64,000 bases of DNA, taken from contig CALWUJ010000005.1 of NCBI GenBank assembly GCA_944384725.1, positions 46,253 through 110,252 of the forward strand, read 5' to 3'. A model generated the notes under the pieces. That model made no database searches. It saw only the letters and a list, made by a program, of their open reading frames with translations, and was not told the DNA's origin. Of the stretch, positions 35,720 to 44,667 are shown one piece after another; the stretch's first letter is position 1; each line of letters starts with the position of its first letter. This stretch comes from an uncultured Agathobaculum sp. Lineage in GTDB: Bacteria > Bacillota > Clostridia > Oscillospirales > Butyricicoccaceae. The position numbers were made by a program, and so were the translations under genes.

Positions 35720-36470
35720 GCTGACTTATGCAGGGGTGCCGCTTTTGCTTCTGGGTGCGCTTTTGACAGCGGTCTTTTTACCGCAGCAGATATCACTTTG
35801 GAAGGATCGGGAAGAGCGCAACATGATGTATGTCAAAGAGATTTCGCCAAAAGAGAGGAAAGCGCTGAGCATAACCGAAAAAATGCGCCTGTTATGGGAT
35901 ATGATGTCCGTACCGGATACGATGGGACGAAAAGAAACACAATTGATTTCCGATGACACGGATGTTTCACTCTCTGGCGAGATGGAAACCATGCTGCGCA
36001 GTGAGCTGACCGCATGGCAGGATGGGGGGATTTTACCGGAACGCGTGGATGCTCAGAGCTTTTCCTGCTCAGAAGGCAGTTTGATTCGGTATTATGATAT
36101 GGCAAATCAGCTGCAAATGACGACATACGACCTGTATGCAGAGGATTTGCAGGGAAATGCTGCCCGTATGGTATTGGATGCAGAAACCGGAATGGGCTTG
36201 CAGGCGGAGGTTCGTTTGGTCGAGGACAAATTTCTTGCGGACACTTCGGAAGCTGTGGGAGAGTGGTACTTTGACTCGCTGCAAGTCGCCGCAGTATCCA
36301 GACCGGTGAGTGGGGATACCACTTGGTTTGCCATGGAAAAGGAAAATCTGGTTTATCGGATCACATTGGAACATACAGGGCAGCAGATTTCGATTGCCCC
36401 GGTGGGACTGATGAGCCAGATATGGCAGCAGAATGAAGATGATGCAACTTTGATGGAAAAAGGCGGTTGA
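35712..36470 (+). CDS. Membrane-anchored protein of unknown function in a two-component operon
   Basis: 252 residues. One N-terminal transmembrane segment (YAGVPLLLLGALLTAVFLP) and an extracytoplasmic domain of mixed alpha/beta character. No motif I recognise. It overlaps the kinase gene, so it is probably part of the same signalling unit, for example a sensor accessory or a regulated target. Confidence 0.7.
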   Translation: MRKLTYAGVPLLLLGALLTAVFLPQQISLWKDREERNMMYVKEISPKERKALSITEKMRLLWDMMSVPDTMGRKETQLISDDTDVSLSGEMETMLRSELTAWQDGGILPERVDAQSFSCSEGSLIRYYDMANQLQMTTYDLYAEDLQGNAARMVLDAETGMGLQAEVRLVEDKFLADTSEAVGEWYFDSLQVAAVSRPVSGDTTWFAMEKENLVYRITLEHTGQQISIAPVGLMSQIWQQNEDDATLMEKGG

Positions 36471-36548
36471 TTTGATGCAATTGCTTTGTATCATGAAAGC
36501 ACACAAAGGGAAACCATAATCCGATATCATTCGAAGGAGGTAAGCATC

Positions 36549-36992
36549 ATGAAAAAGAGAAATGCGCTTGTACTGGAACTTCTGATTTGCATATGCGTGT
36601 TTGCGCTGGTTGGATGCAAGGCGAGTGCAGTGGTGGAGGGAACAACAAAAAAGCCGTTACCCACGGAAACGCAGGTGGAACAGGAACAGATAGATGAAAC
36701 ATCGGAGCAGGTAGAGGAACTAACACTGAAAGATCTGCTGGGTGAGGATTACATTGACCTCATCGCAGAAACGATCACGATGAACATGGAAAACCGGATG
36801 GACAAAACGCCGGAGGTGCAATACTATCCGATCGTAGATCAGGCTCCCGTAACCGATTATGTGACCATTGATGCGGATTTGCCGTTTGAGATCAATGAAA
36901 ACGGCGACGTGGTGATTACATTCGCGGCAGGGACACTGACAGACGAGACTCACGGAGAGCAGCGCTTTATTCTGCCGAGAATGTATTATTAA
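36549..36992 (+). CDS. Putative lipoprotein of unknown function
   Basis: 147 residues. The signal peptide ends in a lipobox-like LVGC (cysteine near residue 23), so it should be lipid-anchored outside. A Thr/Glu/Gln-rich linker follows, then a small domain ending FILPRMYY. GAAGGAGG stands before the ATG at 36549. It lies 78 bases after the previous gene and closes the two-component cluster. Confidence 0.75.
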   Translation: MKKRNALVLELLICICVFALVGCKASAVVEGTTKKPLPTETQVEQEQIDETSEQVEELTLKDLLGEDYIDLIAETITMNMENRMDKTPEVQYYPIVDQAPVTDYVTIDADLPFEINENGDVVITFAAGTLTDETHGEQRFILPRMYY

Positions 36993-37063
36993 CAGCATCC
37001 GATCACATTTCTGCACGTTGACCGACTTTCTTTTGGATAAAACCATATCTTGATTCTCCATAT

Positions 37064-37098
37064 AAAAAAACGCTGCCGGAAGGCAGCGTTTTTGTTTT
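37064..37098 (+). terminator. Terminator of the two-component cluster
   Basis: AAAAACGCTGCC pairs with GGCAGCGTTTTT around a four-base loop, then GTTTT. Confidence 0.85.
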
Positions 37099-37308
37099 GG
37101 GCAGAAATATCAGTGCCTAAATTTTCGCTTGTGGATTCTGCTTTTATCATACGATGTGTACGGTAAACCGTCAAGCTATGGGTTAAATGTTGTATAAAAT
37201 ATTTATTTTTTTATACGCGTTGTCAGTTAAGTTCATGGAATCGTCATGTGTCCTTTTCTTTCAATGGAGCAATGGAAAGATAATGCATACAAAATGAGTG
37301 GAAAGGCA

Positions 37309-37337
37309 TTGTTATTTTGACAAAGATAGGGTATACT
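37309..37337 (+). promoter_or_regulatory. Candidate promoter of the chemoreceptor gene
   Basis: TTGTTA (37309-37314), 17 bases, TATACT (37332-37337). It would give a leader of about 240 bases. Confidence 0.5.
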
Positions 37338-37586
37338 GGAAATAAGAGATTTGTGCAAAACGGTGAAACGATCCAGACAATGCGTTGGGACGGAATATAC
37401 GGATGAAGGCAGGGGAGAACTCTGTTTTTTCGTAATTATGATGCACGTTGAAAAATAAAAGGGGTCTTTGACCATGAATGGTGCAGAGACTGCCTGTTCG
37501 CTGGGTAGGGTCAAAGGAGGGAAAGATTGGAGAACATGAATTACACAAATCCTGCTTTATAATTTGATCCGAGGGGGCAAACATAC

Positions 37587-39383
37587 ATGAAAAAGGCAGT
37601 TAAACAATCAACATTGCTAACTACGTTAAATCTGGGAACCATCGTATTGGTTATTATTTTGGCCATAGCCTTTTTGCTGTCAGCGTCTATGAACAATCGT
37701 GCCATGGAAATGTACAGCAATGAAGTAGAGTTGACATCGGCTGCACAGCAATTCCTTGATGCATCCGGGTACTTAAACGAGCAGGCACGGGCTTGTGCTG
37801 CTACCGGTGAAAAAACGTATCACGATAACTATCAAAATGAAGTAAACAACTTGCAAAACCGTGAAATCGGCTACAGCAGAATGGAGCAGGTGGGTATCAC
37901 GGAAGAGGAGAAGGCCCTTTTCACAGAGATGTCGCAGATCTCCAATACCTTGGTTCCGCTGGAAGAAAGTGCGATGAATTTGGCAATGTCCGGCGATATT
38001 GCTTCTGCACTGGATTATGTGTTCGGAAATCAATATAGTTCGAATTTGAGCCAAATTCAATATCTACAGGAGCAATTTGTTGAGACGTTTCAGGCTCGGC
38101 TGGCCTCGGAAATCGCGCAGCAGAAAACAAATGTGCTGATCATGCAGATCGTTGTGATTGTTCTTGTCTGCCTGATTGTGGTGTTCCAGGTTTTCAGCAC
38201 GCTGTTCACAAGGAAAAAGGTCATTCGTCCGCTCAAGGTGATTCAGGAAGAAATGATAGAGTTTTCCAAAGGCAATCTGTCGATCGAGGGCAAAATGCAG
38301 GAAGATACCTCAGAATTGGGCATGCTCGTCTATTCTGTACATCAAATGCGGGGTCACCTGAAAGAGTTTATCGAGGATATTCATGAAAAGCTGCTGCAAA
38401 TCGCAGACGGAAACCTCGATATCCATATGGATATTGCATACATCGGTGATTTTGCGGAAATCGAAACCTCAATGAAGAAAATCAGTTCATCGCTCAGTGA
38501 AGCGTTTCGGGAAATTGATTTGGCTGCCAATCAGGTTGCATCGGGTGCAGATCAGGTGTCCAACGGTGCGCAGGCATTGAGCCAAGGCGCAACGGAACAG
38601 GCAAGCGCGGTGGAAGAGCTTGCTGCGACGGTGCAGGAAATCAGCATGCGAATCAATGAGAATGCGAAGGATACGGATTCTGCGAATGAATTGACAACAG
38701 CTACGGGTATCAAAGTCAATGAAAGCAAGAAGAAAATGCAGGAACTGGTGGCAGCCATGGAAGAGATCAAGCAGACTTCCCAGCAGATCCAGGGTATCAT
38801 CAAGACCATTGATGACATTGCTTTCCAGACCAATATCCTTGCATTGAATGCAGCGGTAGAGGCTGCTCGTGCGGGAGCAGCAGGCAAGGGATTTGCGGTT
38901 GTTGCTGATGAGGTGAGAAGCCTTGCAGGCAAATCGGCGGAAGCGTCTAAGAACACGCAGGAGTTGATCAAGAACTCCATCTATGCAGTAGAAAATGGAA
39001 GCGCGTTGGCAGCAGATACCGCAAAGGTACTGGAAGAAACCGCAGAAGGAGCCAACGAAGTGGTGGCATCCATTAAGCGAATCGCAACCGCATCGGCAGA
39101 GCAGGCGCAGTCGGCCGATCAGATCGCATTGGGACTGGATCAGGTTTCCAGCGTGGTGCAGACCAACTCTGCAACGGCGGAAGAAAGTGCAGCGGCCAGT
39201 GAAGAGCTGTCCAGTCAGGCAAGCATGCTGAAAACGCTGGTTGGCAGATTCAAAATTGCAAATGCAGCAAATGCTGGTATGGCGAGCACAGATTATCGTA
39301 TGGATTATCAGACAAATGATTCGTCCGACTATATGGCTCCGGCTCCTGACGTGTCGTCTGATTCGTATTATGATAAGTATTGA
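37587..39383 (+). CDS. Methyl-accepting chemotaxis protein
   Basis: 598 residues. Transmembrane helix near 16-36, a four-helix-bundle-type external sensor (about 40-185), a second helix near 187-208, HAMP, and a long cytoplasmic coiled coil with the conserved hairpin tip [38 protein letters not shown] precedes the ATG. No other chemotaxis or flagellar gene is in the window, so signalling partners are elsewhere. A bidirectional terminator follows. Confidence 0.96.
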   Translation: MKKAVKQSTLLTTLNLGTIVLVIILAIAFLLSASMNNRAMEMYSNEVELTSAAQQFLDASGYLNEQARACAATGEKTYHDNYQNEVNNLQNREIGYSRMEQVGITEEEKALFTEMSQISNTLVPLEESAMNLAMSGDIASALDYVFGNQYSSNLSQIQYLQEQFVETFQARLASEIAQQKTNVLIMQIVVIVLVCLIVVFQVFSTLFTRKKVIRPLKVIQEEMIEFSKGNLSIEGKMQEDTSELGMLVYSVHQMRGHLKEFIEDIHEKLLQIADGNLDIHMDIAYIGDFAEIETSMKKISSSLSEAFREIDLAANQVASGADQVSNGAQALSQGATEQASAVEELAATVQEISMRINENAKDTDSANELTTATGIKVNESKKKMQELVAAMEEIKQTSQQIQGIIKTIDDIAFQTNILALNAAVEAARAGAAGKGFAVVADEVRSLAGKSAEASKNTQELIKNSIYAVENGSALAADTAKVLEETAEGANEVVASIKRIATASAEQAQSADQIALGLDQVSSVVQTNSATAEESAAASEELSSQASMLKTLVGRFKIANAANAGMASTDYRMDYQTNDSSDYMAPAPDVSSDSYYDKY

Positions 39384-39410
39384 TTATCAAAGAAGAACCA
39401 ACCGTATAAA

Positions 39411-39454
39411 AAACCAGAGGGACTTCCCGCATACCGGGAGGTCCCTCTGGTTTT
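39411..39454. terminator. Bidirectional terminator between the chemoreceptor and PTS IIA genes
   Basis: A stem of about 19 bases (AAACCAGAGGGAC and onward with its complement) around a CATA loop, with A and T flanks on either side. It serves two converging genes. Confidence 0.9.
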
Positions 39455-39503
39455 ATGTTCAGTATTGTAAGTGGATTTGTATGCAGACAAAAACGTACAG
39501 GTG

Positions 39504-39830
39504 TTATTTTTGCAATCTGCGATACAGCTCCACGAGCTGCTCAGAGAACAGGCGTGCGGTTTCCGCCATAGCGAGCTGATCTTCTGCATGCACCAGCGTC
39601 AAACGGGTCAGAAGTCCGTTTTCGCTGTTTACTTCCTCCTGAATCAGGTCAAAGTGTGCGTTGTGCGCTTGCAGATATTCTTCATTTCCGCGTGCGATAG
39701 CAGCTTCCGCCTCGGTAAAATCGCCGCTTTTGGCGTGCTCGATCGCTTCCAGATAGTCGCTCTTTGCCGCTCCACTGAAGGAAATCAGCTGAAAGCAGGC
39801 TTGTTCCAGTTGTTCTTGTGTGATGGCCAT
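39504..39830 (-). CDS. PTS lactose/cellobiose-family IIA component
   Basis: 108 residues, all-helical. The phosphorylated histidine is H81 in LTLVHAEDQLAMAE, and AKSGDFTEAEAAI is typical of LacF/CelC-type IIA. It receives phosphate from HPr and passes it to IIB. The IIB gene lies three bases upstream on the same strand. The membrane IIC is encoded separately at 42.6 kb on the other strand. Confidence 0.94.
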   Translation of the reverse strand: MAITQEQLEQACFQLISFSGAAKSDYLEAIEHAKSGDFTEAEAAIARGNEEYLQAHNAHFDLIQEEVNSENGLLTRLTLVHAEDQLAMAETARLFSEQLVELYRRLQK

Positions 39831-39833
39831 TTG

Positions 39834-40133
39834 TTATACTCCCATGATCTTCTTGATATCACCATAGACCTTTTTGCCGTCCATGGTGCCGTAAGCCATC
39901 ATATCAATGACCTCTACCGGCTTGCCCTCCGCAATCTCCTCAATGCGCTTTTTGAGATAGCGGATCTGCGGCCCAAGCAGGATGATATCCGCGTTGCCGA
40001 CATGCTCGCGCGCCTTGATTTCGCTGGCTGCCCATACGGTCATGTCGCAGCCGTCCTCCTTGGCGGCGGCAGCAATCCGGTCGCACAGCATGCCGGTGGA
40101 CATGCCCTGCGAGCAAAGCAGTAATACGTTCAT
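39834..40133 (-). CDS. PTS lactose/cellobiose-family IIB component
   Basis: 99 residues. The active cysteine is C7 in LLLCSQGMSTGML, the P-loop-like start of CelA/ChbB-type IIB proteins. GAGGAGG precedes the ATG at 40133. It is divergent from the RpiR-type regulator, with only 79 bases between them. Confidence 0.95.
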   Translation of the reverse strand: MNVLLLCSQGMSTGMLCDRIAAAAKEDGCDMTVWAASEIKAREHVGNADIILLGPQIRYLKKRIEEIAEGKPVEVIDMMAYGTMDGKKVYGDIKKIMGV

Positions 40134-40150
40134 AACTGGAATGCCTCCTC

Positions 40151-40180
40151 TTGTGAATGGTGTAAAAAATATGATATACT
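40151..40180 (+). promoter_or_regulatory. Promoter of the RpiR-type regulator
   Basis: TTGTGA (40151-40156), 18 bases, TATACT (40175-40180), between divergent genes. The leftward IIB promoter must overlap this region. Confidence 0.6.
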
Positions 40181-40212
40181 AACAGAAAAATAAATTCGGC
40201 GGGGGTGGAGCA

Positions 40213-40935
40213 ATGAATCTGATCGATTTATCCAAACGGTATTTGCTCAATGAAACCGAACATCGGGTGTTGGAGTGTATTCTCCGCGCCGTGGAGCATG
40301 GGGATGCAAAAGTCAACATCCGCGCGATTGCGCAGCAATCCTTTGTATCAACGACGACCGTAATCAAGCTATCCAAAAAACTGGGCTATCAGGGTTACAG
40401 CGATATGATGTATTCCCTGCGCCGCCACTCTGAAGCGGAGCGGGATGCGGCGGCCGGAATTGATCTGACGAGCATTCTGGAAACCGTGGACACGGCCTGT
40501 ATCGAAGCGTTTGCCGATGAGTTGCTGCGCTGCCGGAATCGCTGCATCTTTATTGTGGGTTTGGGCTTTTCCACGATCGCGTCCTCGTATTTTATGCGGC
40601 GCCTGGCGACACTCGGCATTCTGGCTTACGATGGGGCGCCGGTGGATATGATGAGAGGCGGCGATGAGCCGAGCCTGACCATCATTCTGTCCAAAAGCGG
40701 CGAAACGCGTGATTTGATCGATATCGCCCTGCATGCGCAGACGCTGCACCACAAGTTGTATACCATCACCGCGCACGGGGACTCCACGCTGGCGCGTATG
40801 AGCGATAACCGTCTGGTGATCCGTACGGGCGGTTCGGTTGCTTATAATGTGCCGGATTTCTTTATCGGCCGCACGATCATCCTGTTTGAGTATATTCTCT
40901 CCCGGTTGGTAGACCGGCTGCAACAGGAAAGCTGA
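40213..40935 (+). CDS. MurR/RpiR-family transcriptional regulator
   Basis: 240 residues. An N-terminal HTH (NIRAIAQQSFVSTTTVIKLSKKLGYQGYSDMMY) is followed by a sugar-phosphate-binding SIS domain (CIFIVGLGFSTIASSYF, ILSKSGETRDLIDIA). It should sense the phosphosugar produced by this PTS. It sits between the leftward IIB-IIA genes and the rightward glycosidase-IIC genes, so it can control both. Confidence 0.93.
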   Translation: MNLIDLSKRYLLNETEHRVLECILRAVEHGDAKVNIRAIAQQSFVSTTTVIKLSKKLGYQGYSDMMYSLRRHSEAERDAAAGIDLTSILETVDTACIEAFADELLRCRNRCIFIVGLGFSTIASSYFMRRLATLGILAYDGAPVDMMRGGDEPSLTIILSKSGETRDLIDIALHAQTLHHKLYTITAHGDSTLARMSDNRLVIRTGGSVAYNVPDFFIGRTIILFEYILSRLVDRLQQES

Positions 40936-41017
40936 CCATGTGGCTATCTGCATTTTAGCATGCTGTGTGATTGGCCGCAACAGGTGCGGGAAAAACAGAA
41001 ACATGTTTTTTATGCAG

Positions 41018-41047
41018 TTGACAAATTTTTTATTCATCCAAAATACT
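41018..41047 (+). promoter_or_regulatory. Candidate promoter of the GH4/IIC operon
   Basis: TTGACA (41018-41023), 18 bases, AATACT (41042-41047). The next feature is a hairpin beginning almost at the predicted transcript start. Confidence 0.5.
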
Positions 41048-41049
41048 TG

Positions 41050-41112
41050 AAAAAACGTCCGCATTCTTTATGCTTATGATACAAGAGCAAGAGAATGCAG
41101 ACGTTTTTTTGC
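41050..41112 (+). terminator. Long hairpin with T-run before the glycosidase gene
   Basis: ACGTC-c-GCATTCT pairs with AGAATGC-a-GACGT around a loop of about 25 bases and is followed by TTTTTTT. It may terminate the regulator gene, attenuate the following operon, or both. Confidence 0.7.
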
Positions 41113-41144
41113 TGCCAAAAGAGGATGCAAGGAGGAAATGCCGC

Positions 41145-42548
41145 ATGAAACAGTTTTCAATCGTAATTGCGGGCGGGGGAAGTACTTATACACCGGACAT
41201 GCTGGAAATGCTTTGTCTGGTGCGGGAGCATTTTCCGCTGCGCCGTGTCGTTTTATACGACATTGATGCCGAACGGCAGGAACATATCGGCCGATTTGGC
41301 GAGATTTTATTCCGGGAATACTATCCGGAAGTTGATTTTTCTTATACAACCGACGCGGAAACCGCGTTTACCGATATCGACTTTGCGCTGGTGCAGATTC
41401 GGCCGGGCGGTTTGAAAATGCGCGAGATGGATGAAAAAATCCCGCTCAAGTATGGTGTGATCGGTCAGGAGACTTGCGGCCCCGGCGGCTTCGCCTACGG
41501 CATGCGTTCGGTGCCGGCGATGATCGAACTGGTGCGTGCGATCCGCCGTTATTCGCCGGAGGCGTGGATTCTCAATTATTCCAACCCGGCGGCTATCGTA
41601 GCGGAGGCGACCAAGCGGGTGTTCCCGGATGACTATCGTCTCATCAATATTTGCGACATGCCGATTTCGATCATGGATATTTTCTGTCCGCTGGCAGGCG
41701 GCCGCAAGCGCACGGATATTGAGCCTCGGTACTACGGCTTGAACCATTTCGGTTGGTTCACCGCGATGTACGATAAGAAAACCGGTGAAGATGTCCTGCC
41801 GGAGATTCTTGCAAAGCTCAAGCGCGGCAATTGCGACGATGAACTGGGCTTTTCGGGCAAAAACGACGATTACTGGAATTTCACTTTTAAGCATTTGGAA
41901 AAGATGGTGCAGGATTTTCCGTTCTCGCTGCCTAATACCTATATGCAGTATTATCTGTATCCCAATACGATGGTTGCGCATACCGATCCCAACTATACCC
42001 GCGCCAATACGGTCATGGATGGTCGCGAGAAACGCGTCAAGGCGTATTGCGATGAGATCGCCGCGCTCGGCAAGATCCGCGGCACTAAGTTCGACATGGA
42101 TCGCAAATACAGCCGTGGTTCGCATAAAAATGCAGACGGTGAGTTTGAGTCGGCAACGATCGCGCATAACGACGCGCACGCGACTTATATCGTAGAGCTT
42201 GCCATGAGCATTGCGTATAATCAGGGCGAGATCTTCCTGTTGATGACCGAAAATAACGGTATTGTACCCAATCTCTCGGATGGGATGATGCTTGAGGTTG
42301 CCTGCCGTGTCGGTGCGCGCGGGGCAGAGCCGCTGCGCATTGCGCCGGCTGGTGCGTTTGAAAAGGGTCTGCTGGAAAGCCAGTATGCGTATGAGAAGCT
42401 GACCGTGGATGCGGCACTGGAAGGCTCTTACCAGAAGGCGCTGCAGGCGCTGGTCGTCAATCGCACCGTGGTGGATACCGATCTGGCTCGTAAGATTTTG
42501 GATGAATACATTGCGGTCAATGGGGAGCACTTCCCCGTCTTAAAATAA
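41145..42548 (+). CDS. 6-phospho-glycosidase, glycoside hydrolase family 4
   Basis: 467 residues. NAD+- and metal-dependent GH4: N-terminal nucleotide fold (FSIVIAGGGSTYTPDML), RPGGLKMREMDEKIP, GQETCGPGG, and the signature C170-D-M-P-I in NICDMPISIM. In GH4, CDMP is the pattern of 6-phospho-alpha-glucosidases, whereas CN(V/I)P marks 6-phospho-beta-glucosidases. The neighbouring PTS is of the lactose/cellobiose family, so the sugar is open to question. The ATG at 41145 has AAGGAGG upstream. Confidence 0.93.
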   Translation: MKQFSIVIAGGGSTYTPDMLEMLCLVREHFPLRRVVLYDIDAERQEHIGRFGEILFREYYPEVDFSYTTDAETAFTDIDFALVQIRPGGLKMREMDEKIPLKYGVIGQETCGPGGFAYGMRSVPAMIELVRAIRRYSPEAWILNYSNPAAIVAEATKRVFPDDYRLINICDMPISIMDIFCPLAGGRKRTDIEPRYYGLNHFGWFTAMYDKKTGEDVLPEILAKLKRGNCDDELGFSGKNDDYWNFTFKHLEKMVQDFPFSLPNTYMQYYLYPNTMVAHTDPNYTRANTVMDGREKRVKAYCDEIAALGKIRGTKFDMDRKYSRGSHKNADGEFESATIAHNDAHATYIVELAMSIAYNQGEIFLLMTENNGIVPNLSDGMMLEVACRVGARGAEPLRIAPAGAFEKGLLESQYAYEKLTVDAALEGSYQKALQALVVNRTVVDTDLARKILDEYIAVNGEHFPVLK

Positions 42549-42581
42549 GACCAAGGCAGTTTTCAGCAAGGGGGAAAGAAA

Positions 42582-43880
42582 ATGAATAAAATCACGGAAT
42601 TTATGGAAACACATCTGATGCCGATGTCGCAGAAGCTGTCCAGCAATAAATATCTGGTTGCGCTGCGCGACGGTCTGATGCTGTCCATGCCGCTGCTCAT
42701 CATCGGCTCGATTGCCATTGTCATCGGTGATTTCCCGGTGCAGGCGTTCCACGACTTTATGACCTCGCTTGTGGGCGATGTTTGGGGCTCGTGGTGCTGG
42801 GACATGGTCAATCCGGCAACGATGGGACTGGTTGCATTGTTTGCAGTGGTTGGCGTATCGCATTCGCTGGCATCGGAAGAGGGGGTTGAACCGCTGCCCG
42901 CGGTTGCCATTTCGATTTCGGCCTATTTCCTGCTGCTTCAGCAGATGGAAGAGGGCGGCTATGCTGCGTCCAGCTTTGAGGCGAGCGGCTTGTTTACCGC
43001 TATGCTGACCGCGCTGTTGGCCACCAAGCTGTATGCGGTGCTGCTCAAGAAAAACCTGAAAATCAAAATGCCGGAATCCGTGCCGAGCTTTGTTTCGCGT
43101 CAATTTGAAGCGCTCATTCCGGCAACGATCATTGTGATTCTGTTCCTCGTCATCCGTCTGGTGTTTGCGGCAACGCCGTTCGGTACGGTGACCAACTTCA
43201 TCGTTACAGTAATTCAGATGCCGTTGACCAACATCGGTACAACACTCATCGGCACATTGTTTATCACCATTCTCAACTCGATTTTGTGGTTCTTTGGCAT
43301 CCATGGAACAGCGGTCATCGACTCGTTCATGGGCCCGCTGTGGTATGCGGCTCGTTTTGCCAACCTGGATGCATTCAACGTGGCGGCGGATGCGGTTCGT
43401 CCGTACATCGTTACGCAGGATTTTGCTAACCATATCATCTTCCTCGGCGGTACAGGCAACACGGTGTCGCTGGCGGCGATCATGGCGTTCCGCTGCCGTT
43501 CCAAACGCATCAAGTCGTTGGGTAAACTTGGCTTGCTGCCTGGTATTTTCAATGTCAATGAGCCGATCATTTTCGGCCTGCCGATGGTGCTCAATCCGAT
43601 GATGGCAATTCCGTTCTTCATCGTTCCGCCCGTGACTGTGCTGATTTCGTTCTGCGCCATGTACTTCGGGCTGGTGCCTTATCCGACCGGTGTGACCGTT
43701 CCGTGGACACTGCCCGCACCGTTCGGCGGCTGGATGATGTGCGGCGACTGGCGCGGCGGCGTACTGCAGCTGGTGGTAATCGTCATTGGCGGTTTGATCT
43801 ATTATCCGTTTATTACTGCACTGGATAAGCAGTATCTGGAGGAGGAACAGTCGGTTCCGACGCAGACTGCGGCAGAATAA
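42582..43880 (+). CDS. PTS lactose/cellobiose-family IIC permease
   Basis: 432 residues, about ten membrane segments. The opening (FMETHLMPMSQKLSSNKYLVALRDG) and the substrate-binding hairpin region GIFNVNEPIIFGLPMVLNP are typical of CelB/LicC-type IIC. It carries the sugar in while IIB phosphorylates it. 33 bases follow the GH4 gene, so uptake and hydrolysis are co-expressed. Confidence 0.95.
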   Translation: MNKITEFMETHLMPMSQKLSSNKYLVALRDGLMLSMPLLIIGSIAIVIGDFPVQAFHDFMTSLVGDVWGSWCWDMVNPATMGLVALFAVVGVSHSLASEEGVEPLPAVAISISAYFLLLQQMEEGGYAASSFEASGLFTAMLTALLATKLYAVLLKKNLKIKMPESVPSFVSRQFEALIPATIIVILFLVIRLVFAATPFGTVTNFIVTVIQMPLTNIGTTLIGTLFITILNSILWFFGIHGTAVIDSFMGPLWYAARFANLDAFNVAADAVRPYIVTQDFANHIIFLGGTGNTVSLAAIMAFRCRSKRIKSLGKLGLLPGIFNVNEPIIFGLPMVLNPMMAIPFFIVPPVTVLISFCAMYFGLVPYPTGVTVPWTLPAPFGGWMMCGDWRGGVLQLVVIVIGGLIYYPFITALDKQYLEEEQSVPTQTAAE

Positions 43881-43928
43881 TCAAAACAGGACGCCGGTAA
43901 TATATTCCGGTTAATCGGATGGAGTGGA

Positions 43929-44531
43929 ATGACATTGCAGGAAAAGAAAGAAATGAGGTCGAAAGGCATCCATCCGCTGCGCCGTTTGGCGGCATATGCG
44001 GTGGATTGGTATCTGGCAACAATGGTGTGCGGTGCACCGCTTCTGCTGGTCAACTCCATGCGTACAGGGATTGCTGCACTGGACACATCGCTGCCGCCAG
44101 ATGGCGCGGGATGGCTCTGGGGAGCAGTTGCGATCTTATTGGGTGTGCTGTATTACTGGCTGGTGCCGCTGCTCTGGAATGGGCAAACGCCGGGCAAGCG
44201 CCTGCTGCGGTTGAAAATCGTGCGTGCAGACAACGGAGAGTCGGTATCTGCGGGCAAGCTGCTTCTTCGGCAGGTGATCGGACTTCTGGTGCTGGAAGGC
44301 GCGGTGGCATTCCCGAGCCAGCTGCTGCGCGAGCTGTTGGCTCGCGGGGCTGGCGAAGGCGCAGCGGATGCAGTGCGCATCGCTATGGTAGCAATCACCA
44401 TTGTATCGGTGATGCTTGGCGTTTATACGCCGGGCAGACGCATGCTGCATGATCGGATTTCCGGCACTTGTGAGGTGCTTTTGCTGGAAACATTCGCAGT
44501 GCGTAACGAAAAATCAAACAGCAAAGCGTAA
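43929..44531 (+). CDS. RDD-family membrane protein
   Basis: 200 residues with about four hydrophobic segments. The RDD arginine/aspartate pattern is visible: LRRLAAYAVDWYLATM near the start, then GQTPGKRLLRLKIV, and RMLHDRISGT near the end. Function of the family is uncertain; some members have been linked to ion transport. The start follows GGAGTGG. Confidence 0.85.
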   Translation: MTLQEKKEMRSKGIHPLRRLAAYAVDWYLATMVCGAPLLLVNSMRTGIAALDTSLPPDGAGWLWGAVAILLGVLYYWLVPLLWNGQTPGKRLLRLKIVRADNGESVSAGKLLLRQVIGLLVLEGAVAFPSQLLRELLARGAGEGAADAVRIAMVAITIVSVMLGVYTPGRRMLHDRISGTCEVLLLETFAVRNEKSNSKA

Positions 44532-44667
44532 ATGCGCACGGGTCGGTGTCCTGATGGACGCCGGCCCGTTTTGCGTGAAGACGATGGAAAATTCACAGTC
44601 TATTCAATTATTTCGGCGTGTGCGTGCTATACTGAAACCAAAGGCAACCGGAAAGAGGGAAGCGGCT

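Larger units (their letters stand above)
36993..37586. other. Gene-free stretch: terminator and long leader of the chemoreceptor gene
   Basis: 594 bases, AT-richer than the surroundings. It holds the terminator at 37064-37093, a likely promoter at 37309-37337, and a leader of about 240 bases. In the leader, CTTTGACC (37466-37473) can pair with GGTCAAAG (37509-37516), whose end forms part of an AAAGGAGGG site, and an eight-codon ORF (ATG 37536 to TAA 37562) lies just before the chemoreceptor. No known riboswitch could be matched by eye. Confidence 0.5.

Noticed and set aside
37317-37337. TTGACA followed by TATACT as the chemoreceptor promoter
   Set aside because: The spacing is only nine bases. 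TTGTTA at 37309-37314 gives a normal 17-base spacing with the same -10.
37340-37560. Cyclic-di-GMP riboswitch in the chemoreceptor leader
   Set aside because: The conserved core sequences of the known classes were not found by eye, so only an unclassified leader is reported.
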